In this document: one piece after another, positions 1 through 7,528 of the stretch
Layout of the letters: the number at the start of each line of letters is the position of its first letter
Numbering within the stretch: position 1 is the first letter of the stretch
Origin: Prolixibacteraceae bacterium
GTDB taxonomy: Bacteria > Bacteroidota > Bacteroidia > Bacteroidales > Prolixibacteraceae
Direction of reading: 5' to 3'
Assembly (NCBI GenBank): GCA_028683385.1
Contig: JAQUIJ010000025.1
Span: 1 to 44,684, forward strand
Length of the DNA: 44,684 bases
The notes under the pieces: model-generated
Databases searched by the model: none
What the model saw: only the letters and a program-made list of their open reading frames with translations
Told to the model about the DNA's origin: nothing
Made by a program: the position numbers and the translations under genes

Positions 1-126
1 GTTCAGATCAGCATAAGCGTCTGCAACTTTTCCACCTTTTACCAAAGAAAGTTCTTCAGCAGTTAAAACGTCGAAAGAGAAAGAATCAAAATTTTTTGTT
101 TCGTTGTTCGCAAATAAAGTTTTCAT
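1..126 (-). CDS. Double-glycine leader peptide, copy 1 (cut at window edge)
   Basis: The reverse strand encodes 42 residues starting at the ATG at 126-124. The peptide begins MKTLFANNETKNFDSFSF and continues DVLTAEELSLVKGG, then a 10-residue tail KVADAYADLN. The stop codon lies just outside the window, but the identical copy at 2330-2458 stops directly after this Asn. An acidic or hydrophobic LTAEELSLVKGG segment ending in Gly-Gly is typical of bacteriocin/natural-product precursor leaders, which peptidase-containing ABC transporters cleave after GG. That would leave only a decapeptide, so the product is more like a signal than a pore-former. The 126 coding bases are identical to copy 2. No SD-like site is visible, which is usual in Bacteroidota. 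No transporter or maturation enzyme is present in this window. The coding call is firm because of the GG motif and perfect duplication; the function is inferred. Confidence 0.75.
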   Translation of the reverse strand, partial: MKTLFANNETKNFDSFSFDVLTAEELSLVKGGKVADAYADLN

Positions 127-227
127 TTTTTTGAGTTTTAATGATTAATACTGGTTCCTTAATTATTCTTGTTCGATGGTTTATCCCTGAATCAGGTAAA
201 AGGTAACCCCAGTATTTAGAAAAAAAA
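1..227. repeat. Direct duplication, arm A (peptide gene plus upstream region)
   Basis: Bases 1-227 match 2333-2559 without gaps. The 126 coding bases are identical, and about seven substitutions are confined to the region upstream of the peptide start. The match ends in a run of A after which the two sequences diverge. The arm may extend left of the window. Both arms point the same way, and the 509-aa membrane protein gene lies between them. Confidence 0.95.
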
Positions 228-610
228 TGAAAAAATATTATTTTATTTATTTAAGTTGTTGATATTAAGCTTGTTATTTATTAGAATTATTTTTACAGAT
301 TCTAATAGACACGTAAAGCCCGATAAAAATCGAGCTTATTATGCGGGTTATATGTGATTCAATTAACTTTTAAAACCGGGATGGTTTCGAGCAAGTACCT
401 GGTTTGAACATGAACAATTAAGGAACAAGTACTAATCGAAGGCCTAAGCCGGGCGAACAACATTAAATATTTTTAAGAACTATTAAAAACTGGTTGGGTT
501 TTCGGAAATACCTGGTTTGAACATGAACAATTAAGGAACAAGTATTAATTGAAGACCCGAACAACAATAAGATTTTAAGAACAATTGATAATTAAAGAAC
601 CTGTATTAAT
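144..610. repeat. Cluster of 21-bp motif AATTAARGAACMWGTAYTAAT
   Basis: The 21-base pattern AATTAA(G/A)GAAC followed by (A/C)(A/T)GTA(T/C)TAAT occurs on the forward strand at 416-436, 529-549 and 590-610. It occurs on the reverse strand at 144-164, directly upstream of peptide copy 1, and again at 2476-2496 upstream of peptide copy 2. The two first forward copies sit inside a longer direct repeat (396-444 and 509-557, 49 bases, three mismatches). No ORF follows the forward copies. The motif holds GGAAC, the classical -35 core of ECF sigma promoters, so it may be a binding or promoter element for the sigma factor at 5549-6133; that is inference. This 531-bp gap (127-657) otherwise shows only AT-rich sequence. 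Confidence 0.7.
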
Positions 611-657
611 CATTAAAACATATAAGGAACAAGATTGCGAACGAACTAAGAATATTA

Positions 658-2187
658 TTATTCTGAATATTTTATTTTTCCAAGGATTGATTGAGCTTTT
701 TGCTGGTAAAATCCTTCGTTTTTAGCTATCTTCTTAAATTGTTTGTATGCTTTTTTGTTTTCATTGGTTTGCAGGTAACAAAGTCCGATATACCACTCGG
801 CCTGTTCAGTAAAAAGGTTGTCTTTGTCAATAATTACAGTTTCGTATTCTTTGATTGCATTTTGGTATTTGCCAGTTTCCTGAAGCAAGATACCTGTGTA
901 AAAATGCCCAACCATATTGTTTTGATCTTTGCTTATCACTTCGCTGAAAAGATCCAGGGCTGCATTATAGTCTTGATTTTCAAATTTTTGCAATGCTTTT
1001 GTAAGCGTCTGGTTTGTAGTTAAGTTTGCAGAACGAACGATGCCGGTAGCTTCATATTTGTTGTAGAATTTCTGATAGATATCTTCCTGAGAAGACTGTT
1101 TGGACAAAATTCCGGTAATACCTAATAAAAGTATGATAGATGCAGCAACTGTTGATACGAGGATACGTTTAGCTTTGAATTTTCCAGTAAATGATCGTTC
1201 TGTTTGCTTGCTTGCTGCTATTTCACCTGCAATGTTTTGAAGATTGTTTCTCAACTGCATAACATCAGTTTCCGATAGAGCCAGATCGATATTTTTGATT
1301 AATTCGATCTCATCCATCAATTTCTGATTCGATGTTAATTCAGCTTCAAAAGAAGCAAGTTCTTCGTTGGAAAGCTCACTGTGAATATAGCTTTCGAGTT
1401 CTTCTATGTTTGCAGATGGCTGGAATTCAGATCTTTGTATTTTATTTAAAGAAGCCCTCAGGTTGATGATGTCGCTTTCAGCTCCTGCAAGGTCAATTTC
1501 CCTGATTAGACGTACTTCGCTGGCCAGATCAGAATTGATTGCCAATTCTTCTTCAAATTGAATTTTAAGCTTCGAATCCATCTGGTTATAGATGTAGTCT
1601 TCGACCTCTTCAACTGAATATTGGTGAGCCGGGATGCTTTGAGCAACCTGCATTAAATTAGCCCTTAAATCGAATATATCGTTTTCTTCCAGAGCATTCT
1701 GGATGTCAGCGAACAGTTCTTCTTCGAATGGACTAAATCCTGATTCTTCGTTACTTACAGAATTAGTGTCGAATTGTTCTTTATAGAACTGATGGATATT
1801 TTCCTTTCCGGCAATCTGGTGTTGATAAAGATGAATTTTAGGGAAAGAATGTCCGAAGTTGAAAATATCATCCGGATTGAATGGAGCATTGCTGCTCTTT
1901 TGTGATGAAAATTCTTCAGTTAATCCAAAGCTGAAAGAATCAAAAACGCTAATATTTTCAATAGATGCACTTTCAGTTTGATTTTGAACGATTTGGTTCA
2001 GCGTGTGACGAAGACTGATAATGTCTTGCTCGCACATAGCCTGTTCCACATCCAGATGAAGATTTACTTCTTCATTCAAGTCCGAATCGATCTCCAGTTG
2101 GATTTCAAATTCTTTTAACTCCGGTAGCGTTAATTCCGAGTTAAGGTACTTGTCTGTCTGTTCAAAATATTCTGATTTGCGTATCAT
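658..2187 (-). CDS. Membrane protein with three anti-sigma-like repeats and TPRs
   Basis: 509 aa. I see three related segments of about 60 residues (7-65, 190-250, 260-320) with the pattern Y-hydrophobic-x-x-E-L...F-E-x-x-L...L-x-E-V/I...D-hydrophobic-x-x-L-R. A partial fourth lies at about 160-183. The pattern resembles the N-terminal helical unit of Bacteroidota anti-sigma/zf-HC2-like proteins without Cys or His ligands. One membrane helix follows at about 341-361, preceded by a basic stretch (KFKAKR), so the repeats should be cytoplasmic and the C-terminal TPRs (about 395-490) periplasmic. Residues 82-87 read FDSFSF and are followed by GLTEEFS, a degenerate copy of the neighbouring GG-peptide leader without its Gly-Gly. 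The gene sits between the two peptide copies on the same strand. Likely role: membrane anti-sigma factor for the nearby sigma factor. The fold assignment is moderate and the role is inferred. Confidence 0.8.
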   Translation of the reverse strand: MIRKSEYFEQTDKYLNSELTLPELKEFEIQLEIDSDLNEEVNLHLDVEQAMCEQDIISLRHTLNQIVQNQTESASIENISVFDSFSFGLTEEFSSQKSSNAPFNPDDIFNFGHSFPKIHLYQHQIAGKENIHQFYKEQFDTNSVSNEESGFSPFEEELFADIQNALEENDIFDLRANLMQVAQSIPAHQYSVEEVEDYIYNQMDSKLKIQFEEELAINSDLASEVRLIREIDLAGAESDIINLRASLNKIQRSEFQPSANIEELESYIHSELSNEELASFEAELTSNQKLMDEIELIKNIDLALSETDVMQLRNNLQNIAGEIAASKQTERSFTGKFKAKRILVSTVAASIILLLGITGILSKQSSQEDIYQKFYNKYEATGIVRSANLTTNQTLTKALQKFENQDYNAALDLFSEVISKDQNNMVGHFYTGILLQETGKYQNAIKEYETVIIDKDNLFTEQAEWYIGLCYLQTNENKKAYKQFKKIAKNEGFYQQKAQSILGKIKYSE

Positions 2188-2329
2188 TTTGTTGTTTCTT
2201 AGAGTATTATAAGGCCTGAAATGGCGTTATAAAAGTGTTCAGTCTCCTGCTGTTTTGATCCAAAAGAAAAATTTGGACAACAAGCAATTGAATGATAATA
2301 AAAGAATGAATGATTTTATCTGGAAGAAA

Positions 2330-2458
2330 TTAGTTCAGATCAGCATAAGCGTCTGCAACTTTTCCACCTTTTACCAAAGAAAGTTCTTCAGCAGTTAAAA
2401 CGTCGAAAGAGAAAGAATCAAAATTTTTTGTTTCGTTGTTCGCAAATAAAGTTTTCAT
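2330..2458 (-). CDS. Double-glycine leader peptide, copy 2 (complete)
   Basis: A complete 42-codon ORF plus TAA, identical in protein and DNA to the copy at 1-126. The leader has FDSFSFDVLTAEELSLVKGG at residues 13-32 and a tail of ten residues, KVADAYADLN. It reads away from the TPR-CHAT gene starting at 2623, so 2459-2622 is a shared divergent control region. It lies upstream of, and on the same strand as, the 509-aa membrane protein, 142 bp before its start, with a weak hairpin (2259-2277) between. The GG motif fits a secreted peptide precursor, for example the GG natural-product precursor families known from Bacteroidales. The processing enzyme is not evident here. Confidence 0.82.
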   Translation of the reverse strand: MKTLFANNETKNFDSFSFDVLTAEELSLVKGGKVADAYADLN

Positions 2459-2559
2459 TACTTTTGATTTTAATGATTAATACTGGTTCCTTAATTATTC
2501 TTGTTCGATGGTTTATCCCTGAATCAAGTAAAAGGTAACCCCAGTAATTAGAAAAAAAA
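2333..2559. repeat. Direct duplication, arm B
   Basis: This is the ungapped counterpart of bases 1-227, at a constant offset of 2332. It covers all but the stop codon of peptide copy 2 and about 100 bases upstream of it, including one copy of the 21-bp motif at 2476-2496. Divergence begins after the A-run near 2559. Confidence 0.95.
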
Positions 2560-2622
2560 CTTACAAATTAGAATCGAACTCTTTTTTCAGTAATAATTAT
2601 TTGTAGATAAATCAATGTGAAC

Positions 2623-5487
2623 ATGAAGAAAATATTTTTTATGATCCTTATTTATATATTTTCTTCTTCGGTCTTTGCCTTGAATAAAAGACCTATTGAT
2701 CAGGATAGCCTATTGTCTCTTAAGCTTCAAAAAGATGGGATTGCTGCGGGCAGACTTGGTGATTTTGAGTTAGCACTTGATAATTTCGAGAAATTATATC
2801 GACTACGGCAGAAAATGTATGGACAGAATAGTGTTCGCTTGGCTCCTCCACTTGTTAATATCGGTATTCAGTATAAAAACCTTGGTAATTTTGATAAAGC
2901 AATAGAGTATTATAAACGGGCAGAGACATTGTGCATAAACACTATTGACGGTGATAACTTTTTACTTGGGACTGTTTATGTTAATTTAGGCAATATCTTT
3001 CGATTAGATGGCGATTATAATCAAGCATTAGAGTATCAGAAAAGCGCCTATCGTATTTTGAAAACTGATAGCGTGAAATACTATTCGAGTTTTCAAAAAT
3101 CAAAATATAATATTGCGGAAATTCAATTGAAACTTGGATTTAATAAGGAAGCTATCACGTTTGCTCAATCGAATTTACAAACAATATCTCCAGATTTGAG
3201 ACCACGCTTATTTGATTTAATTGCCCTGTCATATCGTAATGAAGGAGAATATAAATTCTCTGAACAAAACTATTTGAATGCAATTAATAGCTGGATTAAA
3301 TTATATGGTGATGATAACATTGAATTGATATCTGAATATCTCGCTTATTCATCATTACTAATGTCCCAAAAAGAATACGAAAGGGCTCTGCTCTATTCGA
3401 CTAAGGCAAAATCAATTGTTTTAAAGTTTTATGGTGAAAAAAGCACAACATATGCTGAAGTACAATCAAATTTTGGCGATTACTACTATTTGAAAAATTC
3501 TGAAGCTGGACAAATTGATGATTTTCGTACGCAAAGGAAGAAATACTTAAATGAGGCAATTCAATATTATCAAAATTCAGTTGTTTCACTTGTTGATTCT
3601 TTTCAAATCAAAGATCCCTTTGTTGAACCTCCTTTGAAAAATGTAATTTCAGATATCCAATTGGTAGAAGTGTTTAAGAAAAAAGCTCTGTCAATGGAGA
3701 AACTTGCTGATATCTATTTATCGGAGTTCGATTATAAAAATTCGATTAAATATTATAACGCAAGTTTAAACTCACTCTCGAATGCAATAGATCTGATACA
3801 CCGCCTGCAGATTGGATTTGAAAATGAGGACAGTAAATTCTTTTTGTCTCAGAATCAGGAATCAACTTTTTTAGAGGCAATAAATATTTCCTATAAATTG
3901 TATAGTCAGACTAAAAGGTTTGAGTTTATTGAGAAGGCTTTTGAATTTTCTGAAAGAAGTAAGTCCTCCAATTTACTTGCATCAGTTAAAGATGTTAAGG
4001 CTAAAGAATTTGGAGGAATTCCAGATTCATTGATGAAAAAGGAGAACATTTTAAAAGGTAATATCGCGAGTTATAACTCTTTGTTATTTGAGGAGAATCA
4101 TTCTGAAAAGCCAGATTCTCAAAAGGTTAATTTGTATTCGGCAAAAATATTTAAGTATAATGAAGAATATAATCGATTGATCGATTCGTTTGAGAAGTTA
4201 TTTCCCCAGTATTATGCGCTAAAATATGAAAATAAAGTTGTTGGCATTAAGGAGATACAATCTAAAATAAGTAACCGTCAATCATTTTTGGAATACTTTG
4301 TTAATGAGCCGGAAAGTAAAACCGGTAAAGGAGAAATTTATCGCTTTTTAATCACGAAGGATTCAGTAAATTTTTCAAAGGAGAGTATCGATTATTCGTT
4401 TGTAAATAACATTCAGTCAATTCATGATTTCCTGGTTAATCCCAATTACCTTTATACCAAGAAGAAGGATTTTGTGGAATATTCGGTTGCTGCTTATGGA
4501 TTGTATGAAAAACTAATAAAACCTGTTGCAAAAAAGTTGAATGGTACAAGTCTGACTATTATCCCACACGATAAACTTTCATACATTCCATTTGATGCAT
4601 TATTAACGCAGTTGCCTGATACAAGTGTAATGAACTTTAGAAATTTGAATTATTTGGTTCGTGATTATGCGATTAACTATAGCTATTCGGCAACTCTCTT
4701 GTATGATTATTTTGATCAGAAAAAAAGAAGTTCAAAAAGCCTTCTGGTATTTTCTCCGAAATATGATTCGCAGGAATCAAGAATCGATCCGGAGACTGCG
4801 GTTTCTTACTTTCTGAGCCCTTTGCCAGGCGCCAAAGACGAAGTAAAAGGAATATCAAAGTTTGTTTCATCAGTTTCATTTGTTGATGAGCAAGCACAGG
4901 AAAATACCTTCAAAGAAAAAGCTTCAGAATTTGATATTTTGCATTTGGCCATGCATACGATCATCAATGATAGTGTGCCGATGCTATCGAAATTGGTTTT
5001 TTCGAAACCGGATCAAAAGTCAACGGACGATGGGTATTTGAATGCCTACGAAATTTATAATATGAAACTCAATGCTCGTTTGGCTGTTTTGAGCGCGTGC
5101 GAAACTGGCACTGGTAAACTTCAAAGAGGTGAAGGAGTTATGAGTATGGCTCGCGGGTTTATTTATGCTGGATGTCCTTCTATAGTAATGACTCTATGGC
5201 AAGTTGAAGATAAATCGGGAGTGAAGATAATGGAGGACTTTTATAAATATTTGTCGAAGGGGAAACGAAAAGATGTTGCGCTTCGGATGGCAAAACTAAA
5301 TCATCTGAATAACTCTGATCCTTTAACTGCCCATCCTCATTTTTGGCTCGGATATGTTAATATTGGCAATCCGGAACCTTTATATACAAGTAAGGATGTT
5401 TATTTTGTAATTTTTCTTTTTGTCACTCTTCTCTTGCTCTTGGCTGATTGGCAATTTCGAAGGAGAAGACTAAAGCGAAGAAATTAG
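2623..5487 (+). CDS. Secreted TPR-CHAT protein (caspase-like protease candidate)
   Basis: 954 aa from the ATG at 2623; a GTG two codons upstream at 2617 would also be in frame, but the ATG gives a standard MKK signal peptide (hydrophobic to about residue 20, then Ala). TPR-like helical repeats fill roughly residues 25-450. The C-terminal third is a CHAT domain (about 620-915): LHLAMH supplies the catalytic His (778) and LSACETG the catalytic Cys (826), followed by the usual GEGVMSMARGFIYAGC stretch. Both catalytic residues are present. A hydrophobic helix (about 926-944) and a basic tail (RRRRLKRRN) end the protein, so TPR and CHAT should face the periplasm, anchored at the C-terminus. CHAT is a clan CD fold; many members are proteases. 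The sigma-factor gene converges 61 bp downstream. The substrate is unknown; the neighbouring membrane TPR protein is an obvious candidate. Confidence 0.92.
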   Translation: MKKIFFMILIYIFSSSVFALNKRPIDQDSLLSLKLQKDGIAAGRLGDFELALDNFEKLYRLRQKMYGQNSVRLAPPLVNIGIQYKNLGNFDKAIEYYKRAETLCINTIDGDNFLLGTVYVNLGNIFRLDGDYNQALEYQKSAYRILKTDSVKYYSSFQKSKYNIAEIQLKLGFNKEAITFAQSNLQTISPDLRPRLFDLIALSYRNEGEYKFSEQNYLNAINSWIKLYGDDNIELISEYLAYSSLLMSQKEYERALLYSTKAKSIVLKFYGEKSTTYAEVQSNFGDYYYLKNSEAGQIDDFRTQRKKYLNEAIQYYQNSVVSLVDSFQIKDPFVEPPLKNVISDIQLVEVFKKKALSMEKLADIYLSEFDYKNSIKYYNASLNSLSNAIDLIHRLQIGFENEDSKFFLSQNQESTFLEAINISYKLYSQTKRFEFIEKAFEFSERSKSSNLLASVKDVKAKEFGGIPDSLMKKENILKGNIASYNSLLFEENHSEKPDSQKVNLYSAKIFKYNEEYNRLIDSFEKLFPQYYALKYENKVVGIKEIQSKISNRQSFLEYFVNEPESKTGKGEIYRFLITKDSVNFSKESIDYSFVNNIQSIHDFLVNPNYLYTKKKDFVEYSVAAYGLYEKLIKPVAKKLNGTSLTIIPHDKLSYIPFDALLTQLPDTSVMNFRNLNYLVRDYAINYSYSATLLYDYFDQKKRSSKSLLVFSPKYDSQESRIDPETAVSYFLSPLPGAKDEVKGISKFVSSVSFVDEQAQENTFKEKASEFDILHLAMHTIINDSVPMLSKLVFSKPDQKSTDDGYLNAYEIYNMKLNARLAVLSACETGTGKLQRGEGVMSMARGFIYAGCPSIVMTLWQVEDKSGVKIMEDFYKYLSKGKRKDVALRMAKLNHLNNSDPLTAHPHFWLGYVNIGNPEPLYTSKDVYFVIFLFVTLLLLLADWQFRRRRLKRRN

Positions 5488-5548
5488 GTCTTTTGATGTA
5501 ATTCTGTGTATTTAAATTTGATCAATGTACTTAGCTGGCAAGATCTAA

Positions 5549-6133
5549 TTAATTATCTCCACTTAAAATTTTATTGTATTCAAGGTCTTGCTTAATGCTT
5601 TTAATTAAGTATTCTTTACATTTAAACTTACGTTTCTTTGCATATTTCTCACTCTTGAATCCCATAATTTGAGCAATATTCTTGAGTGGAACTTTGTCGA
5701 AATACAACTGCAATATTTTCTGGCAATCTTTTCCTAAATTAATAAAATGCTTTTGGTATAATCTGTAGCGTTCGTTTAGATCAGCCACTTTTTCTAACCC
5801 GTCGTCATATAAATCTTCATGGTATTCATGATTGTCTTTAATCTTTTCTTTTTCAATTTTTCTTTTCTCTAGTTGTTTAAGCCAAAGGAAACGACAAACT
5901 GAGTATAGATAAGTTTCAAAAGTGCAATCCAAAACCAACTCATTGGCTTTTAGTTTTCGGAAAATAATAATAATTGCTTCTTGAAATATATCATTAGCAT
6001 CATCATCATCTCCACTGTTTTTTTTGATGAAAAAATTAATCTTGGAATAGAAATTCTTATAGATATATTGTAACACAATAGTATCATTTCTTCGAATCCC
6101 ATTTAACAGGTCAAGGTTTGAATAATCGATCAT
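5549..6133 (-). CDS. ECF-type RNA polymerase sigma-70 factor
   Basis: 194 aa. Region 2 spans about residues 18-90, with an acidic DDDDANDIFQEAIIIIFRKL core and the TYLYSVCRFLWLKQLEKRK helix that contacts the -10 element. A charged linker (about 90-120) follows. Region 4 (about 125-180) has the helix-turn-helix LKNIAQIMGFKSEKYAKKRK. There is no region 1 or 3, as in ECF factors. The arrangement with a TPR-CHAT gene and a membrane protein with anti-sigma-like repeats suggests that this factor is their output. It converges with the CHAT gene and has its own upstream region (6134-6300). Its targets are unknown; the 21-bp motif containing GGAAC upstream of both peptide genes is a candidate site. 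Confidence 0.9.
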   Translation of the reverse strand: MIDYSNLDLLNGIRRNDTIVLQYIYKNFYSKINFFIKKNSGDDDDANDIFQEAIIIIFRKLKANELVLDCTFETYLYSVCRFLWLKQLEKRKIEKEKIKDNHEYHEDLYDDGLEKVADLNERYRLYQKHFINLGKDCQKILQLYFDKVPLKNIAQIMGFKSEKYAKKRKFKCKEYLIKSIKQDLEYNKILSGDN

Positions 6134-6515
6134 CGCAAAAGATTAAATTATTTAAAATGATTCAGACAGCAGAATAACTGTAAATTCATTCCGGTTTAAA
6201 AATCACTATAAAATGTTGAAAATGCAAATGTTTTTAATCGATTTTCCTTCGTAATATCTACAAATAAGGCACTTCCTATTGATTTGTTGAAATTTAGGTC
6301 CTCTCCCTATGAATCTTTTTAACAAAATTCCGATTAATTGAAGTTTGACGAAATCTTATATTTAAATATGATTAGTTGTAAGTTGTTGTAAATCAGTTGT
6401 TGTGTGGTGTTTTTTCGAAAAGGGCATTATTGGTTACTCTTTGAAATAGGAGGGATTTGAGGAAGAATTGATTTTTCAATGAAGGTATTCTTTGAAGGGA
6501 AATTTTTTAAAAACA

Positions 6516-6607
6516 AAAAGGTAGAACCTCTGTCCTACCTTTTCTCTCTTAAACTAACTAACCTAACTAAACCTAAACTTATGAAAAAAAATGTATTACA
6601 AATGTAG
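6516..6607 (+). promoter_or_regulatory. Leader-like hairpin followed by an 8-residue ORF
   Basis: A perfect 9-bp stem (AAAAGGTAG at 6516-6524, CTACCTTTT at 6535-6543) with a 10-nt loop runs into TCTCTC. A pyrimidine/ACTAACT-rich leader then leads to an ATG at 6581 that opens MKKNVLQM and stops at 6605-6607. This is what the 5' end of a Bacteroidota mRNA looks like, yet no gene follows on this strand; the next gene (6684-7415) is on the other strand. It could be a terminator, a decayed gene start or a small RNA. The rest of the 550-bp gap (6134-6683) shows only AT-rich sequence. Confidence 0.4.
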
Positions 6608-6683
6608 GGGTTGGCATTCAAAAATTATGAAAATAATTGTTAAATGATGTTAAAGTTATTGTGTTCTATACATTAGTCAAGTA

Positions 6684-7415
6684 TTACTGAGCCACAAACC
6701 GGTAGGTTATTGTTCCTCGTTGTACCGATGGCGCTTTTTGATCTGAATTAAATACAGTACGTTCAGCCGCCTGAGTCGCATATACAGGCAACATGGGATC
6801 TTTTAAATTATTCGATGTCCTAGCTTCAGCTTTAATTACGTTTCCTGCCCGATCAACCTGTATGTCAACTGTAATTGAACCTCCGCTTTTGGCTAAAAAT
6901 ACTGGTATTGGAAGGCGGACATGAAAGCGGTTTTCAAGAAAATAGTGAATATTGCTTTTCCCCGAGTATACTGTATTTTTTATTGAATCAGGGTTTTGTC
7001 CTTCGGTAACGGCCTCAGGCATCTCAAATTTCTTAGTTTGAGGTATTTTTTTTGAAAGTTGTTTATTCACATTACTAACCATTTTTTCGGCTTCTTCAAT
7101 GTCGTGTTTGTAGCTGGCATCAAAGAATTTATCTTTTTTCATGGCGTCATTTACCGCACGGTTGCTTCCCATATTCTGATCATACGTATTTTTCTGATCA
7201 GTGCTATTCTTATTGCCTTGCGTCTTTTCTGGTTCGGGAACATCAACCTTTTCAGGAGGTAAAACAAAATCAAGCAAAATAGTTTCTTCTTTTTCGGTTT
7301 TTATTTTGAAATGTAACTCTTCTATCCAAAAGCCTGTCATCAACAAGATATGAAAGATCAGGGTTCCCATAACCCCGTACATGTTTCTTCTATATAATTC
7401 TTTTATATTCAGCAT
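6684..7415 (-). CDS. TonB-like energy-transducer-family protein
   Basis: 243 aa. A short cytoplasmic N-terminus, one membrane helix (about 13-31), a charged linker rich in Pro, Glu and Lys (about 45-140) and a C-terminal domain (about 175-243) with GGSITVDIQVDRAGNVIKA, typical of the TonB C-terminal fold. The architecture fits proteins that couple proton-motive force to outer-membrane receptors, or periplasmic TonB-domain proteins of unknown partner. No ExbB/ExbD genes are adjacent. The reverse-strand sequence TAAATTTG at 7433-7440 matches the Bacteroidota -7 pattern TAnnTTTG just upstream of the start, but I see no convincing -33 partner. It diverges from the outer-membrane protein gene at 7529. 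Confidence 0.75.
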   Translation of the reverse strand: MLNIKELYRRNMYGVMGTLIFHILLMTGFWIEELHFKIKTEKEETILLDFVLPPEKVDVPEPEKTQGNKNSTDQKNTYDQNMGSNRAVNDAMKKDKFFDASYKHDIEEAEKMVSNVNKQLSKKIPQTKKFEMPEAVTEGQNPDSIKNTVYSGKSNIHYFLENRFHVRLPIPVFLAKSGGSITVDIQVDRAGNVIKAEARTSNNLKDPMLPVYATQAAERTVFNSDQKAPSVQRGTITYRFVAQ

Positions 7416-7528
7416 TTCGTCGCAAATTTAATAAAATCGACTATTACTGAATCATGAATTTCTAGGTTGGCAAAGCTTTTTATAAATAAAAAGATAATTT
7501 TAGAATTTGGAATAGAATACATGAAAGC

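Noticed and set aside
396-557. Possible CRISPR-like spacing of repeats
   Set aside because: Only two units with imperfect copies and no regular spacer length; no cas gene in the window. The CRISPR comparison made for the CHAT locus concerns protein types only.
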